55,391 nucleotides of DNA, from positions 1-55,391 of the forward strand of contig NZ_JAHCDD010000036.1 in assembly GCF_018413525.1 (NCBI RefSeq), given 5' to 3'. The notes beneath the pieces were generated by a model. It ran no database searches. It saw only the letters and a program-made list of their open reading frames with translations, and was not told the DNA's origin. This DNA is from Acidovorax sp. CCYZU-2555 (GTDB taxonomy: Bacteria; Pseudomonadota; Gammaproteobacteria; Burkholderiales; Burkholderiaceae_C). The position numbers and the translations under genes were made by a program. This document shows positions 38,621 through 48,113 of this stretch, piece after piece (position 1 is the stretch's first letter; each line of letters begins with the position of its first letter).

Positions 38621-41158
38621 TCAGCCCCCCGGCATCAGCACCAGCTGATGCGCCCACCGCGCCGGCATGCGCTGCAGCGGCCGGTACTGCCCCGTGGCCC
38701 AGGCGTCGCGCATGTCTGAATAGCGCGGCGAGAACACGTTGCCGCTTTGCCCGGTCTGGAAGATGAAGCGCGACTGCTCGAGATCCGCCAGGTCGTAAAG
38801 CCCGCGCAGCGACGCCGCATGCCGGTTGGCGAACGCGCCGCCCGCGACATCGCCCGCGTTGTACTGGCCCACATTGACTGTGTAGCCGTCGCCCGATGAC
38901 GGCGCCTGCACATTGAAAAAACGCGCCAGCGCGGCCACGCTGCCCAGCGGCCGGTGGCTGCTGACGGCCGGGTGGGCGCGGCCCCAGCGCCATTGCGCGG
39001 GCTGGGCGCCATACGCGGCCTGCAGGCGATCGAGCGCCCGTTCCAGCGCCTGCGCGGATTGCTCGGCGCAGCTGCGCGGCGCGCACCACCAGGCGTCGTC
39101 GCGCGCCAGAATGCCTTCGACGCCCGCGCGGAAGTCGCGCTTGCCATAGGTCGCGGCAAAGCGCGCGGCGCCTATGCGCGGCACGATCAGGCCGCGCGCG
39201 AGTTCGTCGGCCCAGGCCGCGAACACCAGCGGCGCGCTGTGGCGCGCATCCATGTTTCCATCGAAATCGCGCAGCAGCTGCGCGACCGGCGCGGCCAGCG
39301 GATGACTGGCCTGGGCGGCCGCGGTGCGCAGCGCGGGCAGCAGCCGCTGCGTGGCCAGCGACGTCACATCGGTCTGTATCGCCGCGAGGCTGTCGAGATC
39401 GTGCAGCGGGCGCGCTTGCAGCAGTTGCGCAATGCGGTCGTAACGGTAAGGCAGGTGCCAGTCCTGGGTCAGGAAATGCGCGTAGCCCGGCGCCGTGATG
39501 CGCTGGTTGGCGGTCGCTATCCAGCCCTGCTGCGCGCCGCTGTCTTGCGGCGTCTGGTCGTGGTCCAGCCAGCCCTGCCAGTCGTAGCGCGCCTCCCATC
39601 CCGGCGCGGGCGCGACGCCGCGCAAGTCATTGTCGGTGTGGCGCACCGGCACCTTGCCCGTGGCCTGGAACGCGATCGCGCCGTCGACATCGGCCATGAC
39701 GATGCTCTGCATGGGCGAGTGGTAGTGGCGAAACGCCTGCTGCAACTCGGCGACGTTCTGCGCCTGATTGGCCTGCAGGCCTGCGAGCACCGTGTGATTG
39801 TCGGCATCGAGCGCGGCCCAGCGCAGCGCGAGCACATATTTCGACAGGTCGAGCAGTTGGCCATGGCTGGCCTGCACATCGCTGAGCACCGGGCCGTGGC
39901 GCGTGGCGCGCAACCGCAGTTTCAGATCGGCCTGGCCCTTGATGCGAATGACTTCCTCGCGCACGCTGAACGCCGCCCAGCCTTCGGGCGTGCGATAGCG
40001 CGTAGCGTCCCCGGCATCGATCTGTTCGAGGTACAGGTCCTGCACATCGGGGCTGGTGTTGGTGAAGCCCCAGGCGACGCGCGCCGTGCGGCCCAGCACC
40101 ACGAAAGGCAGGCCGGGCAGCGTCGCGCCTATGGTGTCTATCGCCCCGATGACCGTGCCGTCGCCGGACTTCCCGGCCGGCGCCTGCAGATGCGCGTAGT
40201 ACCAGATGGCGGGCGCGCTCAGGCCCAGGTGCGGGTCGTTGGCCAACAACGGCTTGCCGCTGCTGCTGCGTGCGCCCGCGAGCACCCAGTTGTTGCTGCC
40301 CTTGCCGTCGTTGCTGCCGGCTTCCTGGGCCAGCGCCTGGGCCCAGTCGGCGCGCGCCTGGGCGATCGCGCCGCCAAGACCGGGCAGGCCCGCGGCCACG
40401 GGCGCTGCCGCCGCTTCGTCCTTGGCGTACACGCCCAGGCCGCGGTACAGCGCCGCGAGGTCGGTGGCCGTGGCCGGCGATTCGCCGGGGTATGGCGGCA
40501 TCAGCTGCCACAGGCGTGCGGTGTCTATGCCGCGCAGCAGCGACAGCCGCGCGAACTCGTTGCCCCAGTTGCCGCCCAGGTCGAGCGCCATCATGAGCGC
40601 CCAGCCCACGCTGTCTTCGGGCGACCAGGGCGCGCCGTTTTGCCCGCCGTCGCGGCCCGGCGTCACGCCCAGCAGCAGGAATTCGGGCGTCAGCGCCTGG
40701 GGCCTGGCCGCATGGAAGGCCGCAATGCCCTCGCTATAGGCCTGCAAGGCTTCGCGCGCCTGCAGCGGCAGGCCCGCATATTGGCGCTGCGCGGCGCCGC
40801 GAATGTCGAGCGCGCGCATCAGCTTGTCGGTTTCCAGCGTCGCCGGGCCCAGCACTTCGGACAGCGTGCCGTGCATCACGCGGCGGTTGAACTCGAGCTG
40901 CCAGCTGCGCTCCTGCGCATGCACATGGCCCAGCGCGCGCCACAGGTCTTGCGGCGAGCGGGCCGCGATATGCGTGACATCGGCGGCATCACGCCGCACC
41001 TGCACCGGCTGCGCGAGTCCGGCCACGGCCAGCCGGCCGTCGAGCGGCGCCTGCGTGCGCAGCGCATAGACCGCGAGCGCCGTGCCCCCGAGCAAGGCCA
41101 GCCCGACCAAGGCGATCGCGCCCCACTTCGCCACTCCTGCCAACCTCCCTGTGCCCAT
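38621..41158 (-). CDS. Penicillin acylase (Ntn-hydrolase) family protein
   Basis: An 845-residue amidase precursor. An N-terminal hydrophobic segment (about residues 12-32) should direct it to the periplasm. The alpha-subunit region follows, then a spacer (about 240-285), then Ser288 in GKGSNNWVLAG, the serine that becomes the N-terminal nucleophile after self-cleavage. Downstream, PLLANDPHLGLSAPAIWYYAH and the asparagine in QQGWIATANQRITAPGY near 550 fit the family. Members cleave beta-lactam side chains or acyl-homoserine lactones; the real substrate cannot be told here. It is divergent from a small unknown gene and convergent with the TolC-like gene. Confidence 0.92.
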   Translation of the reverse strand: MGTGRLAGVAKWGAIALVGLALLGGTALAVYALRTQAPLDGRLAVAGLAQPVQVRRDAADVTHIAARSPQDLWRALGHVHAQERSWQLEFNRRVMHGTLSEVLGPATLETDKLMRALDIRGAAQRQYAGLPLQAREALQAYSEGIAAFHAARPQALTPEFLLLGVTPGRDGGQNGAPWSPEDSVGWALMMALDLGGNWGNEFARLSLLRGIDTARLWQLMPPYPGESPATATDLAALYRGLGVYAKDEAAAAPVAAGLPGLGGAIAQARADWAQALAQEAGSNDGKGSNNWVLAGARSSSGKPLLANDPHLGLSAPAIWYYAHLQAPAGKSGDGTVIGAIDTIGATLPGLPFVVLGRTARVAWGFTNTSPDVQDLYLEQIDAGDATRYRTPEGWAAFSVREEVIRIKGQADLKLRLRATRHGPVLSDVQASHGQLLDLSKYVLALRWAALDADNHTVLAGLQANQAQNVAELQQAFRHYHSPMQSIVMADVDGAIAFQATGKVPVRHTDNDLRGVAPAPGWEARYDWQGWLDHDQTPQDSGAQQGWIATANQRITAPGYAHFLTQDWHLPYRYDRIAQLLQARPLHDLDSLAAIQTDVTSLATQRLLPALRTAAAQASHPLAAPVAQLLRDFDGNMDARHSAPLVFAAWADELARGLIVPRIGAARFAATYGKRDFRAGVEGILARDDAWWCAPRSCAEQSAQALERALDRLQAAYGAQPAQWRWGRAHPAVSSHRPLGSVAALARFFNVQAPSSGDGYTVNVGQYNAGDVAGGAFANRHAASLRGLYDLADLEQSRFIFQTGQSGNVFSPRYSDMRDAWATGQYRPLQRMPARWAHQLVLMPGG

Positions 41159-41302
41159 TGCGCTCTCCTGTTGTTGTCTGCCGCAGCAAATGCTCTTGTA
41201 ACTGTTGTACGCGCAAGCCGCAGCGCGGGCTTACCCCCGGCCTGCCACAATCAGAAGCTTTCCGCGCGCCCGCGCGGCCCGATCTTCCTTATTGCACGCT
41301 GT

Positions 41303-41683
41303 ATGTGGCCCTTCGATCTCTTCAAAAAACTCAGCCGCGACCCCGAGGTCGGCGAGACACGCGGTGACTATATAGGCTGCTATCTGCTGGGCACGGAAAC
41401 GCCGGGTTTGCATGACGCCAGCTACCACTCGCTGGCGCCGACCCGCGAGGCGCTGCTGGCCGATGCGCGCAGCTTTCTGCAAGGCTTTCTGCAGGAGCAC
41501 CCCGAACTTCCCGAGGCCGAACGCGCGGCGCTGCAGTCGCTGCTCGACAACCTCGAAGCGCGCGTGGACGCGCATCTTGCGGGCGACACGCACCAGCCGC
41601 TGGCGGTGCAAGGCGGCACCCACCTGTTCCTGCGCAAGGGCATGCGCGCGCGCAAGAAGGAGCAGGGCCGCTACCTCGAATAG
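41303..41683 (+). CDS. Small hypothetical protein
   Basis: A 126-residue soluble protein that was not recognised. It begins MWPFDLFKKLSRDPEVGETR, contains a predicted helical pair around TREALLADARSFLQGFLQEH and AALQSLLDNLEARVDAHL (about 50-95), and ends with a basic tail (RKGMRARKKEQGRYLE). GC-rich codon use like its neighbours supports that it is a real gene. The ATG at 41303 has no good ribosome-binding site, but no better start exists in frame nearby. It is divergent from the acylase gene and precedes an AT-rich region. Confidence 0.6.
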   Translation: MWPFDLFKKLSRDPEVGETRGDYIGCYLLGTETPGLHDASYHSLAPTREALLADARSFLQGFLQEHPELPEAERAALQSLLDNLEARVDAHLAGDTHQPLAVQGGTHLFLRKGMRARKKEQGRYLE

Positions 41684-41738
41684 CGCGGTGGCACGGCAAG
41701 CGGACAGTCGCGCTATCCTACACAGAGATTAGACAAAT

Positions 41739-41764
41739 ACTATCGATTTACAGAACTTGATAGT
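41739..41764. promoter_or_regulatory. Inverted repeat ACTATC/GATAGT upstream of the ankyrin gene
   Basis: ACTATC (41739-41744) and GATAGT (41759-41764) are perfect complements with a 14-base spacer, in an abruptly AT-rich stretch. The octamer TTGATAGT here also occurs at 32189-32196 before the secretion operon. The function is unknown; a shared regulator is possible. Confidence 0.35.
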
Positions 41765-41902
41765 CAATAATGACAGTTCTCTCAGCGCATGCGCCGCGCT
41801 GGCGCCTTCAGCGGCCGGTCCCGGCACTGCCGCAAGGCCTGCGCCCGGCGATTCAGCATGCGGTCTGCCAACTGTCCTGTCCTCTCATCCGTGCGGCCCA
41901 TC

Positions 41903-42868
41903 ATGAACCCACAAATTGCCAATTTATATTATTTACTGAAAACATCCGCTAAAGCATCCGATATCCAATTGATCAAACGACTCATTTCGGATAATTTCGA
42001 GCTTCTGTGCCATGCCAAAAAACACAGCACTTCTTTTCTCCATGAATTGATCGAGTCGGATAATTACGAAATTATTGGAACAATATTCGACACATTCGAC
42101 GAAAATTTCGAAAAACCGAATCTTTCACCATCCTGCAAGGCTATGGAGACAGAAGTACGGCGTAAATTCTTCGACCAGGAGAACGCTAAGGGCGATACAC
42201 CGTTGATACTTGCCGCTCGCTACGGCAAGGCGGAATTCCTGGTGAAATTCCTGAAGAACCACGCTGACGTCAACCACGCGAACAGGAATCACTCCACTGC
42301 CTTGCTGGAGGCCATAGAAGAAGAAAGCCTGGAAATGACCCGAATTCTGCTGACATACGACGCAGATTTGCACATAGAGAACGCCTACAAACTGAGCCCG
42401 CTGGAGCTTGCTTTCCAGAAGGAAAACATCGCGCTATATTCCATGCTTTTTTATGGACAGACAACTCGCGAAAATACTGAGTCTGCAACTTTTTCAGCAG
42501 AAAGCACGAAGGATCTGGATTTTGCACTCAGTTTATCCCAGCTTGTAAAAAAAGGGAATAAGGATATCCTGATAAATAATCTGAATGAAATCGTGGCGCA
42601 ATCCGAAAACCACACGGTGAAAATCCACCCCTTCGTACTCCAGAGCGCACAGGACTACCCAGATATTTTCAGGCTGCTGAACAAATACAAAAGCGGCCTT
42701 CACGAGAACAACATCAAAAGTGAAGAGTATTCCTTTTCAGCCGACGAAGCGCCTGACAGCCATGGCTGCCCTGCCGCCAGCGACCCCAGCCGGGAGCCTG
42801 GGGAAGGCATCCGAATCGTTGGAACGCCACAGGACATGGATCCCGCGCCAGCAGCAGGTCTTTGCTGA
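41903..42868 (+). CDS. Ankyrin-repeat protein in an AT-rich patch
   Basis: A 321-residue protein with at least two clear ankyrin repeats. One spans about residues 97-126 (GDTPLILAARYGKAEFLVKF, then LKNHADVNHAN) and one about 130-160 (STALLEAIEEESLEMTRILL, then TYDADLHIEN). A weaker one starts near 163 (KLSPLELAFQKENI). The N-terminal 90 residues are helical, and there is no signal peptide. The DNA is AT-rich up to about 42740. The last 40 codons revert to GC-rich sequence and read like non-coding DNA, so the original C-terminus may have been lost or replaced. Ankyrin proteins bind other proteins; this one's role is unknown. It was probably acquired by transfer. Confidence 0.75.
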   Translation: MNPQIANLYYLLKTSAKASDIQLIKRLISDNFELLCHAKKHSTSFLHELIESDNYEIIGTIFDTFDENFEKPNLSPSCKAMETEVRRKFFDQENAKGDTPLILAARYGKAEFLVKFLKNHADVNHANRNHSTALLEAIEEESLEMTRILLTYDADLHIENAYKLSPLELAFQKENIALYSMLFYGQTTRENTESATFSAESTKDLDFALSLSQLVKKGNKDILINNLNEIVAQSENHTVKIHPFVLQSAQDYPDIFRLLNKYKSGLHENNIKSEEYSFSADEAPDSHGCPAASDPSREPGEGIRIVGTPQDMDPAPAAGLC

Positions 42869-42920
42869 TGCCGTTCGCCCGGCCGCAAGCCTTGCCGCCG
42901 GGCCCCGTGCACTCAATCAC

Positions 42921-43946
42921 TCAATGGGTATGGCCCCAATAAATCAGCGCGTCACGTCCTTCGACGGACAGTGAAACTTTCGCGCCCACGGGCAGCAGCA
43001 CCTTGGTCTCGACGTGGCCGAAAGGCAGGTTGGTCAGCACCGGTGCATTGATCTGCGTGCGCAGCCAGTCGACCACGCTTTGCAGCTTGAAGCCCTTGTC
43101 GTGCGCGGCTAGCTTGTAGCCCGTGAACTGGCCCAGCACCACGGCCTGCTGCTTGGCCAGCACGCCGGCGTAGAGCAACTGGCTCAGCATGCGCTCGACG
43201 CGGTAGGGGTGTTCGCTCACATCCTCGATGAACAGGATGCCGCGCGGCACATCGGGCAGGAAAGGCGTGCCGACCAGCGAGGCCAGCATCGCAAGGTTGC
43301 CGCCCCACAGCGTTGCATCCTGCAGATAGATATCGGGCACGGCCGGCGAGCCATCGGCACGCGCCGCCTCCTTGTTCATGCGCCAGCCGCTGCCTTCGCC
43401 CCGGCCCGCGAGCAGGTCGTCGAAGCAGTCGAGCATGATGTCGTCTGGCTCCTCGGCCGAGCCGAAATCGGCGCCCAGGGACGGGCCGGCCCAGCTGACG
43501 CCGCCGACGCGCGCCAGCAGCGCGCTCTGGAACGCAGTGAAGTCGCTCAAGCCGACGAACTTGGTGCCGCCCTCGGCGGCCTTGGCCACGGCCGTGTAGT
43601 CGATTTGCGGTAACAGCCGGCCCAGGCCGTAACCGCCGCGCGAAATCAGCGCCACGTCGGCGCCGCTGGCAGCCGCGCGGTGGATGGCGGCCAGCCGCGT
43701 GGCGTCGTCGCCCGCGAAGCGCGTGGAGCGCGACAGTGCGTCGGCATCGATTTCGACGTCATGGCCCAGCGCGCGCAGGCGCGCGATGCCGCGCTTGAAC
43801 GCCGGCTTGTCGTTGACCGCGCTCGACGGCGAGTAGACATAGATACGGCGCGGACCGGAGGCATGACCGCAGCAGGCGCCATCGGCGTCATGCTCATGGT
43901 GGTCGTGGGAGTGATGGTGGTGGTGTTCGGTGGACTTCGAAGACAA
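42921..43946 (-). CDS. ldcA: LD-carboxypeptidase (peptidase S66) with His-rich N-terminal tail
   Basis: Cytoplasmic peptidase that trims the D-alanine of muropeptide tetrapeptides during wall recycling. About 341 residues. The family segments are ALISRGGYGLGRLLPQIDY near residue 98, the nucleophile serine (about 134) in VGLSDFTAFQ, GPSLGADFG, GILFIEDVSEHPYR, and TNLPFGHVETKVLLPVGA with the C-terminal histidine. The first 28 residues are unusual: nine His within residues 8-19 plus CCGH, resembling a metal-binding tail of Zn, Ni or Co handling proteins. The start is a TTG at 43946 without a clear ribosome-binding site; no ATG is available in frame. It lies 84 bp after the tadA fusion gene on the same strand. 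Confidence 0.85.
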   Translation of the reverse strand: MSSKSTEHHHHHSHDHHEHDADGACCGHASGPRRIYVYSPSSAVNDKPAFKRGIARLRALGHDVEIDADALSRSTRFAGDDATRLAAIHRAAASGADVALISRGGYGLGRLLPQIDYTAVAKAAEGGTKFVGLSDFTAFQSALLARVGGVSWAGPSLGADFGSAEEPDDIMLDCFDDLLAGRGEGSGWRMNKEAARADGSPAVPDIYLQDATLWGGNLAMLASLVGTPFLPDVPRGILFIEDVSEHPYRVERMLSQLLYAGVLAKQQAVVLGQFTGYKLAAHDKGFKLQSVVDWLRTQINAPVLTNLPFGHVETKVLLPVGAKVSLSVEGRDALIYWGHTH

Positions 43947-43990
43947 GGCATTCAGGCTGTCGATGCAGCCTGCTCCAGTAAGACAGGGGC

Positions 43991-44010
43991 CAGGGGGACG
44001 CCCCCTGGGG
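43991..44010. repeat. Fragment of the GC-rich 3'-end repeat
   Basis: CAGGGGG (43991-43997) and CCCCCTG (44001-44007) form a perfect seven-base hairpin with an ACG loop, related to the CCCCCT/GGGGGG part of the repeats at 4301-4384 and 53091-53164. Like them it sits just past the 3' end of a minus-strand gene, 24 bases after the tadA fusion stop. Confidence 0.5.
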
Positions 44011-44030
44011 CGGATTCAAATGAAACCGCT

Positions 44031-45278
<1,248 letters not shown>

Positions 45279-45429
45279 TTACCCACACTGCCCATTTTTT
45301 AAGCACTGCGTCGCAAGCCAATGCTGGCGCGGGTTTCGCGGGTTACCTGGGGAGTTTTCCACAGATCCGTCCACACGCCCCGGGGATAAGAACACGCAAA
45401 ATAAATGTGCTTATCTGTAAATAAACACA

Positions 45430-45448
45430 TACCTAATTGGTATAGGTA
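45430..45448. promoter_or_regulatory. Inverted repeat TACCTA-N7-TAGGTA
   Basis: Perfect six-base arms lie around ATTGGTA in an AT-rich patch, about 260 bases before the tadA start and just before the terminator of the TonB receptor gene. It may be an operator. No regulator is adjacent. Confidence 0.3.
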
Positions 45449-45466
45449 GTACCCGCGATGCACCAC

Positions 45467-45501
45467 AAAAAAAGCCAGCCGGTGGAGGCCGGCTGGCTTT
45501 T
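45467..45501 (-). terminator. Rho-independent terminator of the TonB receptor gene
   Basis: AAAAGCCAGCCGG and the complementary CCGGCTGGCTTTT enclose a short loop, with A and T runs on the two sides. It lies 26 bases past the receptor stop codon on the minus strand and could work in both directions. Confidence 0.92.
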
Positions 45502-45527
45502 GCGCGGCAGGCCTGCGGCCTGGGCGA

Positions 45528-47675
45528 TCAGAACTTCACATTCGCCGTGACCCACAGCGTGCGACCGGGCGGCGTGGCGCCGGCGATCGACGAACCGCCC
45601 TGGAAGTACTCGTTGATCTGCGTGGGCGTGCCGTTGGCGTTGATCTGGCGGTACTTGCGGAAGTCCTTGTCCAGCAGGTTGAAGATGTTGGCGCTGAGCG
45701 TCACGCTCTTGGACAGCTCGTAGCTGCCGCCCAGGTGCAGCATGCCGTAGGCCTTGGTGTGGTCGCCGACCGCGTTGTAGATCGCGAGGTTGGCGGCACT
45801 GAGCGTTTCGGGCAGCGCATTGAAACGCGGGCTCTTGCCGCGGTATTCACCGCGCACCCACAGGCGCCACTGCGCGTTGGGGTTCCAGTCGACCTGTGCG
45901 GTCGCGATGTGCTTGGCCGTCAGCGCCAGCTGACCGGTCTTCACGCCACCTTCGAGCACTTCGCTGTTGGTCCAGGTGTAGCCCACGCGCATGCTCCATT
46001 CCTTGGCGAGCTGGGCGCGGGTGCTCAGCTCCAGGCCCCAGGTCTTGGCCTGGTCGACGTTGATGCTGTAGTCGGCCGTGGGATTGAAGCTGCAGCTCGA
46101 GATGGCCTGGCTGGCGCAGTTGCCGCCGCTGCTGATCTTGTCCTTGACGCGGTTGTAGAACAGCGTGCTCGACGCCGTGACGCCGCCCAGGCTGTCGAAC
46201 AGCGCCGAGATCTCGGTATTGGTGCTGACTTCGGGCTTGAGATTCGGGTTGCCGATGTTCAGGATAGCGCCCTGGCCCGAGACGCCGCTCACGCCGTCGA
46301 TCAGCTGGTTCAGGCGCGGCGCGCGAAAGCCGCGGCTCACGCCGCCCTTGAACGTCCACTGCTTGCTCGCATCCCAGACCAGGTAGCCGCGCGGGCTCAC
46401 CTGGCCGCCGAACGCGTCGTGGTGGTCATAGCGCGCGCCCAGCGTGGCCGTGAGGTCCTGGCGCAGACGCCATTCGTCTTCGGCGAACAGAGACCACATG
46501 GTCTGGCCATGGCGATCGGGCAGCAGGCCGTCGGTCAGCTTCGCATCCCACCACTGGCCGCCCACGGTCAGCATATGCGACTCGCCCAGCGGCGCGACCA
46601 GCTTGGAGTCGAGCACCACGTTGGTGGTGCTGAGTTCGCGCGCCGTGCCGCGGCGCGGGTCGTTGGTAGGCACGGCCGCGCCGGGAATGGTGCGGCCCAG
46701 GGTTTCGGTTTCGGTGCGCATCAGGCTGGTTTCGAGCCGGCCGAAACCGAGCACGGCATTGTGGCCGATGGCGATCTGGTCGCGGTTGAAGCGCAGCGTG
46801 TCGGCATAGCCCGGCGGGTTGCGCGGCGCCAGCGCATCGCGATTGCCCAGACGGCCGTCCGAGTTGTCGTAGCGCGTGCGGCCCTGCTCCACGTCGAGCC
46901 ACAGATCATGGCCGCGCGTGGGCGTCAGCGACAGGCGCGCGCCGATGTTGTGCTGGCGGCTTTCGGCGGGCGCGGGGTTGCGCGCCTGCGTGGGCTGCGT
47001 GGTGTCGGGCGGCAGCACCCAGTCGGAGGCTTCGCGGTCGTAAATGCTGCCGCGAATGGCCAGCCCCAGCACGTCGTTCTTGATCGGGCCGCTGAGGTAG
47101 AAATTACCGCGCGCCTGGTTGCCCCAGGAGCTGTCCTGCGGCAGGCCCGCCGAGGCGCTGACTTCGCCGCCCCACTCCTTGGCCACCTTGCGCGTGATGA
47201 TGTTGACCACACCGCCCATGGCGTCGGAACCGTAGAGCGTGGACATCGGGCCGCGGATGACTTCGATGCGCTCTATCGCCGACACCGGCGGCATGAAGCT
47301 GTTGAGCGCCGCGCCATAGCCGTTGGGCGTGACGTCGCCGGCGACGTTCTGGCGCCGGCCGTCGATCAGGATCAGCGTGTAGTCGCTGGGCATGCCGCGG
47401 ATGCTGATGTCCAGGCCGCCGGTCTTGCCCGTGCCGCCCATCACGTCTATGCCTTCGACGCCTTGCAGCGCTTCGGCGAGATCGCGGAAGTTCTTGGTCT
47501 CGAGTTCCTCGCGCGTGACCACGGAAATCGACGCCGGCGCCTGCTTGAGTTCCTGCTCGAAGCCCGAGGCGGAGACCACCACTTCGGACATCGCCTGGGC
47601 CGGCGTGGACTGGGCGAACGCCGACGCGCAGGCCGCGGCCAGAAGGGTAAGAGTGCAATAGTTTTTGACAGGCAT
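45528..47675 (-). CDS. TonB-dependent outer-membrane receptor, probably for a ferric siderophore
   Basis: Outer-membrane importer of 715 residues. A signal peptide runs to about residue 21 (ACASAFA). The TonB box region lies near MSEVVVSASGFEQELKQAPA. The plug domain spans about 45-155, with IDVMGGTGKTGGLDISIRGM and IERIEVIRGPMSTLYGSDAM. The 22-strand barrel follows and ends in an aromatic residue (LWVTANVKF), as required for barrel insertion. The plug resembles FepA/CirA-type catecholate receptors. The ligand is not identifiable. GAGGAG lies 5 bases before the ATG. It is divergent from an iron(III) ABC transporter with a Fur-box-like site between, so iron repression is likely. Confidence 0.92.
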   Translation of the reverse strand: MPVKNYCTLTLLAAACASAFAQSTPAQAMSEVVVSASGFEQELKQAPASISVVTREELETKNFRDLAEALQGVEGIDVMGGTGKTGGLDISIRGMPSDYTLILIDGRRQNVAGDVTPNGYGAALNSFMPPVSAIERIEVIRGPMSTLYGSDAMGGVVNIITRKVAKEWGGEVSASAGLPQDSSWGNQARGNFYLSGPIKNDVLGLAIRGSIYDREASDWVLPPDTTQPTQARNPAPAESRQHNIGARLSLTPTRGHDLWLDVEQGRTRYDNSDGRLGNRDALAPRNPPGYADTLRFNRDQIAIGHNAVLGFGRLETSLMRTETETLGRTIPGAAVPTNDPRRGTARELSTTNVVLDSKLVAPLGESHMLTVGGQWWDAKLTDGLLPDRHGQTMWSLFAEDEWRLRQDLTATLGARYDHHDAFGGQVSPRGYLVWDASKQWTFKGGVSRGFRAPRLNQLIDGVSGVSGQGAILNIGNPNLKPEVSTNTEISALFDSLGGVTASSTLFYNRVKDKISSGGNCASQAISSCSFNPTADYSINVDQAKTWGLELSTRAQLAKEWSMRVGYTWTNSEVLEGGVKTGQLALTAKHIATAQVDWNPNAQWRLWVRGEYRGKSPRFNALPETLSAANLAIYNAVGDHTKAYGMLHLGGSYELSKSVTLSANIFNLLDKDFRKYRQINANGTPTQINEYFQGGSSIAGATPPGRTLWVTANVKF

Positions 47676-48113
47676 GACGTCTCCTCGCCGGAGCAGGCCG
47701 GCGATTTTTTTACGAGGAAAGGGTTGGGTGTGCCGAAACGGTCCCGGTGAAGCACGGGTCCGCGGCTTGGACAGCCCTCGATGTCATGTGTCTTTATGTA
47801 AGGGCTTGCGCGCCGATCATAGGCGATAGCAATGAGATTTATTCTCAAACCCCTGAAGCACCGGTTGAATGTTGTTGGAAACCTACGTCCAGCACAGCGC
47901 GTCACAGGGAACTCCCGCGCCGCACTGCGGAAATTCGAACGCCCCCCATTCCGCAACCTGTTTAGAATTTGCCGGCGGGAATTGTTCTTATTCCCAAGTC
48001 GGACGCACAACCAATACAAAAATCGTCCGGCTTCCTGCCCTCCCCCCAACTTTCATTGGATCGCTGCCCTCCCCTGGCAGCGGGGCTCCACCCTTCCTGA
48101 CTCGAAATACACC
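47676..48113. other. Divergent iron-regulated spacer
   Basis: The 438 bases between the TonB receptor gene and the iron transporter operon hold no supported gene. The part near 47830 is AT-rich and contains the Fur-box-like site. It should hold promoters for both directions. The region from about 48000 on is GC-rich leader of the transporter operon. Confidence 0.55.
47833..47847. promoter_or_regulatory. Fur-box-like site
   Basis: TGAGATTTATTCTCA is an inverted repeat of the 7-1-7 type, with one imperfect pair, matching the Fur pattern TGATAATNATTATCA closely. It lies 158 bases before the TonB receptor start and 267 bases before the iron-binding protein start, so it can serve both directions. 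Assigned by eye. Confidence 0.7.

Noticed and set aside
38954..41683. A 909-codon open frame on the plus strand
   Set aside because: Most of it lies antisense to the acylase gene. Only its last 126 codons, from 41303, look like a real protein and are annotated separately.
45355..45419. Cluster of DnaA-box-like nonamers (TTTTCCACA, TTATCTGTA and others) as a possible replication origin
   Set aside because: No exact TTATCCACA box is present, and dnaA, dnaN, gidA or parAB genes are absent nearby. A few near-matches in an AT-rich spacer are expected by chance.
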